8,595 nt of DNA from assembly GCA_031254175.1 (NCBI GenBank), contig JAIRUY010000239.1, forward strand, positions 1 to 8,595. Direction: 5' to 3'. The DNA is from Treponema sp. (GTDB taxonomy: Bacteria > Spirochaetota > Spirochaetia > Treponematales > Breznakiellaceae). Both the position numbers and the translations under genes were made by a program. The notes beneath the pieces are model-generated. The model saw nothing but the letters and a program-made list of their open reading frames with translations, was not told the DNA's origin and made no database searches. This document shows positions 1-8,200 of the stretch, in pieces (within the stretch, counting starts at the first letter, position 1; the number at the start of each line of letters is the position of its first letter).

Positions 1-1
1 C

Positions 2-1399
2 ATTGTTATCGAGCAGCGGAAGAATATCGCCGTCCTTGGCGAACGGCTCACTTCTGATTTGGAAAGGTTAAAACAGGAAACCTCCGCTTTCGAAATGGGC
101 ATAAGGGAAGAAATGGACAATGTTGATGAAACCCGCCTTTCTTTCGCTGAACAGATTAAACAAAACCTTTCTGAAATGCGCATAAAAGCAGAGACCGAAG
201 TAAAAACGCAGATAGGCCAGCATCAGCTTTCAATGCAGGAAACTCTTCGTCAAAAACAGAGGGAGCTTGAAAAAGAAATTGAAGCAATATCCGGACATTC
301 AAAAGACGCTTATGCCTCTCTTGAAAATACGGCAGTTAAAACTCGGCAGACCTTTGATGAATGGCAGGGCTCTTACAATACCAGAATGCGTGAAATGGAT
401 AATTCTCTGGAGGAACTTCGCCGGCACTGCAGGGAAACTGCCGCCGAAAATGACGAACGTGTTCTTATGTTCCGCCAGAGCCTCGACAGTATCCGTAAAG
501 AACTGGATATTCAGAAAAAAATCTACGATCAAACAGGCGAGTTAAAACAGGACCTTGAACACCGCATAGAAGAACTTAATGCCGATCTTGATCGTTTAAA
601 TCACAGAAAGACAGAAGTCACAGAACTGGAAAACCAGTTTACGCATATCAAGCGGCTTGTAGAAGACATGAACAGAAAAATGACAAGTTTCCTCTCGGAA
701 AAACACCGCATAGAAGTTATGCAAAAAGATTTTGAACGTTTTATCAAAACATCCCAGTCGGTGGAAGAAAAACTTGCCCAGGTTTCTTCTTCGGACGATA
801 TCCTTCAGTCAGTACAGGTGCAAATTCGTAAACTTGAAGACTCCATCAGGGAAACTGAAGATAAATACAACCGCATTGAACGGAAGAACGAAGTTCTTGA
901 AGAAACCAACGAAGGCATTGATCGAAATTTCAAAGCGCTGCAAAAGACAGAAAGCGCGATTAAAAACGCAGATAAAATCATCAATGAACTTTCAGATCAA
1001 TTTGACAGCCTTCGCTCTTCCATTGAAGCGCTGGCGGCGGAAAACGCAAAAGCAACAGAGGCCGCGGAAAAAATTACAATCCTTGACGAATCACTTGCAA
1101 AAATAGAAAACCGCATTACCGAAATGAATGTCGCGCGTGAATGGCTCGCACGTACAGAAACAGAGCTGAAAGCCCTGAACAAGGACGCAAAAACCCACGT
1201 CAATCTTGCAAAAGGCCTCATCTCCCGCGAGAGCGGCAAAGCAGCCGCCCTTACAAGCAAAGGCGCGCCGGCTCCGCAGGATCGGGACAATGTTATCAGA
1301 TTAAAAGAACAGGGCTGGACAGTTGAAGAAATCGCAAATGCAATGAATATGGGCAGGGGCGAAGTTGAATTGATACTGGAAATCGGCTCGCGGGGCTGA
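2..1399 (+). CDS. Long coiled-coil protein with helix-turn-helix-like C-terminal tail, 5'-truncated (SpiroCoCo-like)
   Basis: The reading frame is open from the left edge, so this is the C-terminal 465 residues of a longer protein. The TTG at 59 is not needed as a start, because the same frame reads coiled-coil sequence upstream of it. Nearly the whole visible length is charged, helix-favouring and rich in E, K, Q, R and L, with heptad-like spacing and almost no proline or glycine until the end. This indicates a long alpha-helical rod. A short A/G/P-rich hinge near 1245-1280 is followed by a compact tail ending in GRGEVELILEI. No signal peptide or membrane segment is visible in this part. The architecture resembles the spirochaete-restricted SpiroCoCo coiled-coil family, and the tail resembles the DUF6115 type; both are recalled, not searched. 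The function is unknown, and a structural or cytoskeletal role is only inference. The gene ends 6 bases before the next start. Confidence 0.8.
   Translation: MVIEQRKNIAVLGERLTSDLERLKQETSAFEMGIREEMDNVDETRLSFAEQIKQNLSEMRIKAETEVKTQIGQHQLSMQETLRQKQRELEKEIEAISGHSKDAYASLENTAVKTRQTFDEWQGSYNTRMREMDNSLEELRRHCRETAAENDERVLMFRQSLDSIRKELDIQKKIYDQTGELKQDLEHRIEELNADLDRLNHRKTEVTELENQFTHIKRLVEDMNRKMTSFLSEKHRIEVMQKDFERFIKTSQSVEEKLAQVSSSDDILQSVQVQIRKLEDSIRETEDKYNRIERKNEVLEETNEGIDRNFKALQKTESAIKNADKIINELSDQFDSLRSSIEALAAENAKATEAAEKITILDESLAKIENRITEMNVAREWLARTETELKALNKDAKTHVNLAKGLISRESGKAAALTSKGAPAPQDRDNVIRLKEQGWTVEEIANAMNMGRGEVELILEIGSRG
1280..1396 (+). other. C-terminal helix-turn-helix-like tail domain (DUF6115-like) of the coiled-coil protein
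   Basis: The last 39 residues leave the coiled-coil pattern. They read as helix (NVIRLKEQG), turn with W-T, helix (VEEIANAMN), turn (MGRG), helix (EVELILEIG). The pattern 'L..G.s.eEIA..l..g.GEVELIL' is the shape of a short helix-turn-helix like those in resolvase or sigma-factor tails. It also occurs at the C-terminus of bacterial DUF6115/DUF2802-type proteins with an N-terminal coiled coil. Whether it binds DNA or a protein partner cannot be told from the sequence. Confidence 0.6.
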
Positions 1400-1405
1400 T
1401 GCGTT

Positions 1406-2194
1406 TTGGATCGGGACAAATGGATTAAGTTTGTAAAGGCAAGGGAACATTTTCGCCATGAAACGCAAAACCTCTCTCTGTCTCTTGTACAATTAAAAAA
1501 CTTACAGCAAAAGTTGATTGACAGCCGGTCAAATGGCGGTAATTCATCCTATACAGTAGAAACTCCTGTTGTTTACAATACCGCGCTCGACAACGTAACC
1601 GTTGACGATGAAATAAAAATGATTCTTGTGGCGGATAATCCCGGCAGACGCGAACAAGCTGCACAGAACAGGCGGTATCTTGCAGGACCCTCCGGTAAAA
1701 TTGCGCATAATTTTTTTCGTGACAATCCGGCGCTTGGAATTGATTTTGCAAAGAACGTTATCATCCTGAATAAAACGCCGATCCATACACCGCGCACAAA
1801 CGAATTGCGCCGTCTTGTCAGTATGGAAGCACAATCTGCAAATGCATCACACACAGGCACAGAACCTGAATTGCCGGTTGCCGGGGCAATTGAAGAATCG
1901 CAAAGATTCATGGCTGACATTCTTTTGGAATTTCAACTTGCCCTTTGCGCTCAAGTTTGGATAGTCGGATATTCAGAAATGAAAAAGGGCGGTATTTTTG
2001 AAACATTTACGGAAAGACTTAAAAATTTATATGCGCAAAGAGATGATTTATATAAACTTACCTTTTTTTACCGCCATTTTTCCATGAACCAGTTTACGAT
2101 TGATTTAAAAAAACAATCCCTTCCCGGAGAAACTGCCGAAAAAGCCCTTCTGCGAATCGGCTCTGCTTACAGAAAGCGCATTTTGGGTAAGTAG
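1406..2194 (+). CDS. Divergent uracil-DNA glycosylase superfamily-like protein
   Basis: The product is 262 residues. The start is TTG at 1406, the first usable start after the upstream stop and in the same frame as the previous gene; a weak GGGG at 1392-1395 is the only ribosome-site candidate. After a helical N-terminus (about 1-60), the order of motifs matches the uracil-DNA glycosylase fold. VADNPG (75-80) stands where family 4 enzymes have GE.PG, and YLAGPSGK (91-98) stands where they have F.G.AG. A strand reading NVIILNKTPIHTP (117-129) is followed by E133, like the 'N..kcrPP' segment. A helix and strand around QLALCAQVWIVGYS (177-190) resemble 'QL.li.P.vi..lG'. HFSMN (224-228) sits where the HPS motif is expected. 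Only one cysteine (C181) is present, so the iron-sulphur cluster of families 4 and 5 is absent. By family it would remove uracil or another damaged base from DNA, but catalytic activity is uncertain. The next gene begins 22 bases downstream. Confidence 0.62.
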   Translation: MDRDKWIKFVKAREHFRHETQNLSLSLVQLKNLQQKLIDSRSNGGNSSYTVETPVVYNTALDNVTVDDEIKMILVADNPGRREQAAQNRRYLAGPSGKIAHNFFRDNPALGIDFAKNVIILNKTPIHTPRTNELRRLVSMEAQSANASHTGTEPELPVAGAIEESQRFMADILLEFQLALCAQVWIVGYSEMKKGGIFETFTERLKNLYAQRDDLYKLTFFYRHFSMNQFTIDLKKQSLPGETAEKALLRIGSAYRKRILGK

Positions 2195-2216
2195 AGAGTT
2201 CTTCAAAAAACCGCAA

Positions 2217-5200
2217 GTGGACAATATTTATATACTCAATTATACTACACCAGTGATGAATTCTGCCGAAACCATCCTGCTTGAAAATATAGATAAACCC
2301 AATTCATGTTTTGTTTTTCCGACTGATATAGCGGCATCCCGCTGGGCTGATCATGCTTTGCGTCTGCACAGCGAAGCGTCCGGCGCCGCTTCCTGCACTG
2401 TTGCAATGAATAAATTTATCGCCTGGGATGTTTTTAAGCAGAACTCGATAAAATCCAAAGTACAAGGCAAAAAAAGCATTCCATCCGCTTTACGTAAAAT
2501 TTTTGTAAACCAGACTGTCATGGAAAATGCCTGCCTTTGTGAGCAGGGGAAAACTCCCCTTTTTACATCGCTGATAAGGGTACAATGGGCTTGTGAGGCT
2601 TTGCAGTTCACATCTTGGCTGACTGAAGTTTTGCCCCAGCTTGGTTTATGGTTCAAAAAAACCACAGGCTTTACAATAGACAATATTCTTAAAAACAGCG
2701 CGGCGCAGCACACTGCGTTTAAAAACGAAGGCGATGACAGGGATATGTATGTACTGGCAAAGCGTTATGCGCAATTTCTTGAAAGGCATGGTCTTTTTGA
2801 ACCTGCATGGGAAACGCCCCCTTTTAATAATGAGGGAAAAGAATGTTTTATCTTTTTCCCGGAGTCTCTTTCCGACTTCAGCGAATACAGGGAGTTGCTT
2901 GAAACAAGCGGACACGTAAAAATTATAAACGCTGATACCGAAGAAAAGACAGGCGATGTTTTCTTTTATACCAATTCCCGAAGGGAAATAACCGAAGCCG
3001 CGCTCTATATACGCGCCCTTCATGAAAAAAAGAACATAGACTGGGATTCCATTGCGGTTTGTTTCGCCGATTCGCAGAATTATGAGCCTTATGTAATACG
3101 GGAGTTTACAAACAGGAACATTCCGTTTGTTAAACGCGTCAGCAAATCGCTTGCGGATTATCACGCAGGGCGTTTTTTCCGCTCTGTAATTGATTGTACT
3201 TCGCAGGATTTTTCTTTTTCTTCCCTCGTTTCACTGATTATGAACAGAAATCTCCCGTGGAAAGATACCGCGCGGATAAATAAACTCATTCGTTTTGGAA
3301 TGGAAAATAACTGCCTTTGTTCATGGACAGAAGAAAAAGAAGGGGAAAAACGGCACATAAATGTTTGGGAAGACGCTTTTAAAAAACCACTCGGCGTGTT
3401 CGATTCTGAAACAAAAAAATATTTTGAAAACCTAAAACGGCGTTTGCACAGCTTGCGTAACGCTTCTTCTTTCTTTGAACTTCGCAGACAGTATTTTATT
3501 TTCCGTGAACAATTTCTTGATATGGAAAACTGCTCTGAATCGACAGATCTTGTACTGTCCCGCTGTATTTCAGAATTAATGGATTTGATTGAACTTGAAA
3601 AAAACTTTCCAAATGCTCTTGTACCCAAAAGTACGGACGATGCGGCCGATTCGATTCAAATCGAATCTTTTAAAATCGATCATTTTAAATTCTTCACGGA
3701 ATATTTAAGTGAAGTTTATTATTTAGCCCGGCAAAAAACAAACGGAGTGGCGATTCTTCCCTATAAAACTGCCGCCTCTGCACCTTTTGACTGTCATATA
3801 ATCCTCGGTTCAGGACAGGAAAACCTGTCTGTTGTTCATTCGCGCCTGGATTTCCTGCCGCGAAAAAAACGTGAAGAACTTGGCATCTTTGACGAAGATG
3901 CGTCTTTTGCTTTTATTAATTTACATAAATCGAACTCATCGAAAACTCACGCTTTTTTCTGCAGCGAGCATACTTTTTCCGGCTTTGCGATACCGCACAC
4001 TAAAATCGGATCTTTGCCGGAGCCCAAAGATTGTTATGCGCAAGAAATGGAAGATAAATTCTCGCGCGATTATTTTAATGCGGAAAGAGAGTTCTGCGCT
4101 TCACCTGATATTGGTTCATCCGGTATTACAGAAAAGTCCGCAATGGAGAAATTACACGAAATTCAAAAAAATGGTTTTACGCAGTGGAGAAATCGCCGCA
4201 GAACACAGGCAGGCGGAAACGACAAAAGGAACAGCGGTAAAAAAATACAGGAATTAATCGGTTCAATATACGAAAAAAACGGCAAATACAGCGTTTCCGC
4301 TTCATCAATGCAGCCGTATTATCAATGTTCGCTAAAATGGCTTTTTGAACGTGTGTTCGCGCTTAAAAACGAACAAATCGAAACAAGCCTGATGGCAGAA
4401 AATATATCCGGGCTTGTTTACCATGCTGTTCTTAATCTTTTTCTTTCTGATTTTAAAAATAAAAATGAAATTCTCCTTCCGCCTGTAAATACGGATCACG
4501 GCCCTGCTTTGCCTGCTGAATACCGCAAACTGCTTGAACAAAATATAAATACGGTCTTTGACAGCTTCCCGTCATTAAAAACGGACGAAAAACCAGTGAT
4601 GAGTGCGCTCACAAGGCGGTTGTTTCGCGCAGGAAAAAAAGATTTTCAATATCATCTTGAAAAAAGCCTTGCGTATTTTCTTTTATATTTTGCAGGATGC
4701 CGCGTAGAGGAAAGTGAAAAATCATATCAAGCAGAACATGATTCATTTTTTCTTAGAGGAATTGTTGATTGTATTCTGGAAGCCAAAACAGAATCAAAAA
4801 AAAGCAATTATATTATCGTAGATTTTAAAACAAAATATCTGCCGGATTTGGCCGATTGTACAGGAGAAGGAGAAAACGGCCTTTCCAATTTCCAGCTTCC
4901 AATGTATATAACCCTGACTGAAGAAAATCAAAAATATAAAGTATGTACGGCCCTGTTCTACAGTATTCTGGATTCTCAGGCGGAAGTTCTTTTCGGTATG
5001 GTACAGGATATAAATACCAAAAAAATGATTCCAAAAAAGGAAGAAGACAGGATAATTCGTAACAGTGAAAAATATAATAAAATATTCATGGAGTTTAACA
5101 AAAAGGCAGAGCAATTTTCACAGGAAATATCAACAGGCAATTTTACGGTTTTTGAAACAAATAGCAGCAAATGTTACAAGTGCGATTATCACAGAATATG

Positions 5201-5258
5201 CCGGACGGCTTACACTGTCAGCCGGGAAGACCTGAACAAAACAGGGAAACTATTATGA
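2217..5258 (+). CDS. addB: AddB-like subunit of the AddAB helicase-nuclease: PD-(D/E)XK nuclease with iron-sulphur cysteines
   Basis: The product is 1013 residues, somewhat shorter than Bacillus AddB (about 1160). The start chosen is GTG at 2217; ATG at 2256 is the alternative, and neither has a clear Shine-Dalgarno. Residues 1 to about 600 look like the degenerate superfamily 1 helicase fold of AddB/RexB: FVFPTDIAASRW near 32-43 occupies the N-terminal position, with no G..GSGKT Walker A. The C-terminal third is a RecB-type nuclease. It shows SASSMQPYYQC (694-704), G732 and H736, GIVD (848-851), VDFKTK (868-873, with D869 and K871) and Q893 of the 'Q...Y' motif. C704 plus C986, C989 and C995 (C-x2-C-x5-C) match the spacing of the four AddB iron-sulphur ligands. 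In AddAB this subunit cuts the 5'-ended strand and, in Bacillus, recognises Chi. Its stop overlaps the start of the AddA-like gene by ATGA, which supports a stoichiometric pair. Confidence 0.82.
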   Translation: MDNIYILNYTTPVMNSAETILLENIDKPNSCFVFPTDIAASRWADHALRLHSEASGAASCTVAMNKFIAWDVFKQNSIKSKVQGKKSIPSALRKIFVNQTVMENACLCEQGKTPLFTSLIRVQWACEALQFTSWLTEVLPQLGLWFKKTTGFTIDNILKNSAAQHTAFKNEGDDRDMYVLAKRYAQFLERHGLFEPAWETPPFNNEGKECFIFFPESLSDFSEYRELLETSGHVKIINADTEEKTGDVFFYTNSRREITEAALYIRALHEKKNIDWDSIAVCFADSQNYEPYVIREFTNRNIPFVKRVSKSLADYHAGRFFRSVIDCTSQDFSFSSLVSLIMNRNLPWKDTARINKLIRFGMENNCLCSWTEEKEGEKRHINVWEDAFKKPLGVFDSETKKYFENLKRRLHSLRNASSFFELRRQYFIFREQFLDMENCSESTDLVLSRCISELMDLIELEKNFPNALVPKSTDDAADSIQIESFKIDHFKFFTEYLSEVYYLARQKTNGVAILPYKTAASAPFDCHIILGSGQENLSVVHSRLDFLPRKKREELGIFDEDASFAFINLHKSNSSKTHAFFCSEHTFSGFAIPHTKIGSLPEPKDCYAQEMEDKFSRDYFNAEREFCASPDIGSSGITEKSAMEKLHEIQKNGFTQWRNRRRTQAGGNDKRNSGKKIQELIGSIYEKNGKYSVSASSMQPYYQCSLKWLFERVFALKNEQIETSLMAENISGLVYHAVLNLFLSDFKNKNEILLPPVNTDHGPALPAEYRKLLEQNINTVFDSFPSLKTDEKPVMSALTRRLFRAGKKDFQYHLEKSLAYFLLYFAGCRVEESEKSYQAEHDSFFLRGIVDCILEAKTESKKSNYIIVDFKTKYLPDLADCTGEGENGLSNFQLPMYITLTEENQKYKVCTALFYSILDSQAEVLFGMVQDINTKKMIPKKEEDRIIRNSEKYNKIFMEFNKKAEQFSQEISTGNFTVFETNSSKCYKCDYHRICRTAYTVSREDLNKTGKLL
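3648..3667 (+). repeat. Perfect 9-bp inverted repeat inside the addB-like gene
   Basis: GATTCGATT and AATCGAATC are exact reverse complements separated by two bases (CA). The repeat lies in the coding sequence at about residues 478-483, in a low-conservation stretch before the central domain. A two-base loop is too tight for a good RNA hairpin, so as DNA this is a near-palindrome. It sits directly beside a second inverted repeat. Confidence 0.7.
3669..3689 (+). repeat. Second inverted repeat, 8-bp arms, adjacent to the 3648-3667 repeat
   Basis: TTTAAAAT and ATTTTAAA are exact reverse complements separated by CGATC. It begins one base after the preceding inverted repeat, so 42 bases of coding sequence are almost wholly self-complementary. 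The arms are AT-only, so chance is a real explanation. Confidence 0.65.
5243..5247 (+). promoter_or_regulatory. Ribosome binding site for the AddA-like gene
   Basis: AGGGA lies inside the last codons of the AddB-like gene, with 7 bases between it and the ATG at 5255. This is the best Shine-Dalgarno match in front of any of the three starts in the window. It supports ATG 5255 as the true start even though it overlaps the upstream stop codon. Confidence 0.6.
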
Positions 5259-8200
5259 CCCAAAAAGCAAGCCGGCCGGAATTAAACGAGGAACAGAAAA
5301 ATGCCGCTTTTTGCACAGAAAACTCCGTTGTTTCCGCAGGAGCAGGTTCAGGAAAAACCATGGTGCTTGCCAATCGTTTTGCCTGGCTTATTACAAAAAA
5401 AGGCATCAATGTAAATGAAATATTAACGCTGACATTTACAAGGAAGGCCGCTTCTCAAATGTACAGGCGGATTTATTCGCTGCTTTCAGAAATTGCCGCA
5501 AAAGAAAACGGGGTAGCAGCGGAACGCGCGCAAAAAGCGCTGGATGATTTTATTCACGCGAGGATCCAAACGCTGGATTCTTACAGCGCTTCGCTTGTCA
5601 AACAATGCGCGTCACGTTACGGCATAAGCCCTGATTTTAAAATTGATCAGGAACGCTGTTACAAACTTGCTTTGGAAGTATCATATCCCTTCCTGATTAC
5701 ACACCGCCGCCATCCTGCAATGGAAAGACTCTTTTCCGGCAACCGGCCAAACAGCATTGTCCGCAATATTTTTGCGGAGCTCCTTTTGAATTACAGTCAA
5801 ATCGACAAGCCGTTTGATTTTTCATCTGACATAAAAAAACAGTTTAACTTTCTTTGTGTTGAATGGAAAAATCATTTCGGCATATTAACAAAATTGCTTT
5901 CAGAAGTTGAGCCGCTTATCTCTGAAAACAAAGAACTGCTTCCGCTTCTTGTTCCACTTATTGAAAAATACAAAAAAGATAAAATAAATATTCCCGAAAC
6001 TGCGGAAATAAAGGCATATTTTAATTATTTGTCAGAACAATCAGTTGAATCGTGCATTAAAAAAGCGGAAGATCATCCTTTACAGAAATCAATCGTTAAT
6101 TTTCTTTACTTTCTGACATCTGTAAACAATTTGAGTTTAAGAAGCGGAAAACGTTCCGACAATCCGGTAAAGGAAAATATAAAACAAATAAGGGAACTAT
6201 ACAAACCTTTTTTCTCACTGGCAATATCCTGCATGCAGGCAGGTTTTACCATCTCATTTTTTTCTCTGCTTGATGAACTGCAGAAAAACTATATAAGCAA
6301 AAAACGGGCAGAGGGAGTGTTAACATTCCGGGATGCGGCGAATCTTTCAAGAACAATTCTTGTTGAACAGCATGACACAAGACAAAGCGAAAAAGAATCC
6401 TTTAAGGCAATAATGATTGACGAGTTTCAGGACAATAATGAACTTCAGAAAGATCTGCTTTTTCTGCTTGCGGAAAAACAGGAAGTTACAAACACATGTA
6501 TTCCGTCAGCAGAAGACCTCAAGAGCGGAAAACTTTTCTTTGTCGGTGATGAAAAACAGTCCATTTACCTTTTTAGAGGCGCTGATGTTTCTGTCTTCCG
6601 CAAACTTAAGGAGGAATTAAAAAGCGCAGAGCTTCCGCTGAGGATAAATTATCGTTCCAGCCCCCGGCTCATAGGCGCGTTTAATGCAATATTCGGCGGC
6701 AGCAATTACGATCCAAAAGGAAAAGAAGCTCCGCATATTTTTTCTTCTGTTTTCGCGCCGCAAACCGGGTCTGCCGCTTCTTCTTTTCCGCTTTATGAAG
6801 CATCCTATACGCCTCTTGTCGCGCATACCGCTGAAGATGAACCGTACGGCGGCAACAAGATGAGTAATTTATCAATTTGCATACTAAACAAAAGTTCCGG
6901 CGGCACAGAAGATGAAGAAACGGAAGAAGGCACCGGTCTTGGCGCCGATGAAAACGAAGCGCGTTTTACCGCAGAAAAAATAAAACTGTTACTAAAAGAA
7001 AAAACTGAGGACGGCAGACAAAAATACAAAGGCGATGATATTGCCATTCTGCTGCGCACACGTTCATCACAATACCTTTTTGAAAAACATCTTCGTCTGC
7101 TTGACATTTCTTATTCTTGCGAAGATATAACCGATCTGTTCTATGGAGGGCCTGTAAACGACATCATGTCTGTTCTCCGGCTTGCTTCTCATCCAGGGGA
7201 CAGTTTATCCTACGCTGAGATGTTGCGTTCTCCGTTCGCAGGTTTAACTTTATCCGGTACTGCCCTGTGCCTGTCATTATTGCATGACAAAGATGAAACA
7301 TCAGTACCATTTGATGACAAACCGTTTCCCCTGCTTGGTGACGAAGATAAAAACAAATATTTAAACGGGCAGAAAATTTACCAGACAATACGCAAAAAAT
7401 CGGAAAGTGAAAGCATCTGTTCCCTTGTCAGCGAATTATGGTACAGCGAAGGCTACCGTTACGAAACAGAATGGAATCCACAGACGAGCGTATACCGTGA
7501 ATTATTCGATTATCTTTTTCATTTTGCGGCCAACGCAGACGCGGAAAATCAGGGACTTGCGTCATTTACGGATTCAATGGCTTCATTCAGGGATTCCGGC
7601 GGCAGGTTTTCCGAGATAGAAATTCCTCTGGAACGTCCGGGGGCCGTACACCTGATGACAATACACAAAGCCAAAGGTTTGGAATTTCCCGTTGTTTTCC
7701 TGTGCGGATGCGGAAAAAAAAGCCGGACAGATTCCGGCAATATGGTTTATTTTTCTGATGAAACCGGCATTGTTTTAAACCCTCCCGCGCCTGCGGTAAT
7801 CCGTTCAATTTCCGGCGGGCAGAATAATTTTTTCTGGCAGAAAGTCAAAGAAGAAACAAAACGAAAAAGGCTTGCGGAATTACGCCGTCTTTTATACGTC
7901 GGCATGACAAGGGCGGGAAAAGAATTGTACATAACAGGCTCACTCGACATAAAAAATCAGGGTGAAGACAATTTCTCCCTTAAACTAAAAAAATTTACAG
8001 AAGAAAAATGCGCTGACAGCAAAAATTATATTGACGAAGACGCAGTCCTGGATAATGATACGTTTTTCGGCCTTTTGCTTCCTTCGATAGCTTCATATAT
8101 TCCTCCTGAAGGTCTTAATGCAAAGCTCGCGTTTTTTAACCTTGAAGAAATACTGCCCTATACGGAAGAAGAAATAAAAAAGAAGGCAGAAAAAACAACA

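Noticed and set aside
59..61. TTG at 59 as the start of the coiled-coil gene
   Set aside because: The frame is open to the left edge with the same coiled-coil composition and no ribosome site before the TTG, so the gene is better read as truncated by the window.
997..1419. Open frame of 140 codons on the minus strand
   Set aside because: Antisense to the coiled-coil gene; its Ala/Ser/Phe-rich text mirrors Glu/Lys/Ala codons on the other strand.
2195..2216. Possible promoter between the glycosylase-like and AddB-like genes
   Set aside because: Only 22 bases with no -35/-10 pair visible; treated as an operon spacer.
2646..3164. Open frame of 172 codons on the minus strand
   Set aside because: It lies wholly opposite the AddB-like gene, has no recognisable domain, and is rich in the Phe, Lys, Arg and Cys expected from an antisense reading.
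3161..3628. Open frame of 155 codons on the minus strand
   Set aside because: Antisense shadow of the AddB-like gene; Ser/Arg/Phe-rich with no motif or ribosome site.
3832..4257. Open frame of 141 codons on the plus strand in another phase
   Set aside because: Overlaps the AddB-like gene fully; Lys/Arg-rich composition and no domain, while the addB frame continues through it to an intact nuclease.
7722..7738. GCCGGA-CAGAT-TCCGGC hairpin
   Set aside because: A 6-bp stem inside the conserved part of addA just after motif V; short stems of this size are expected by chance.
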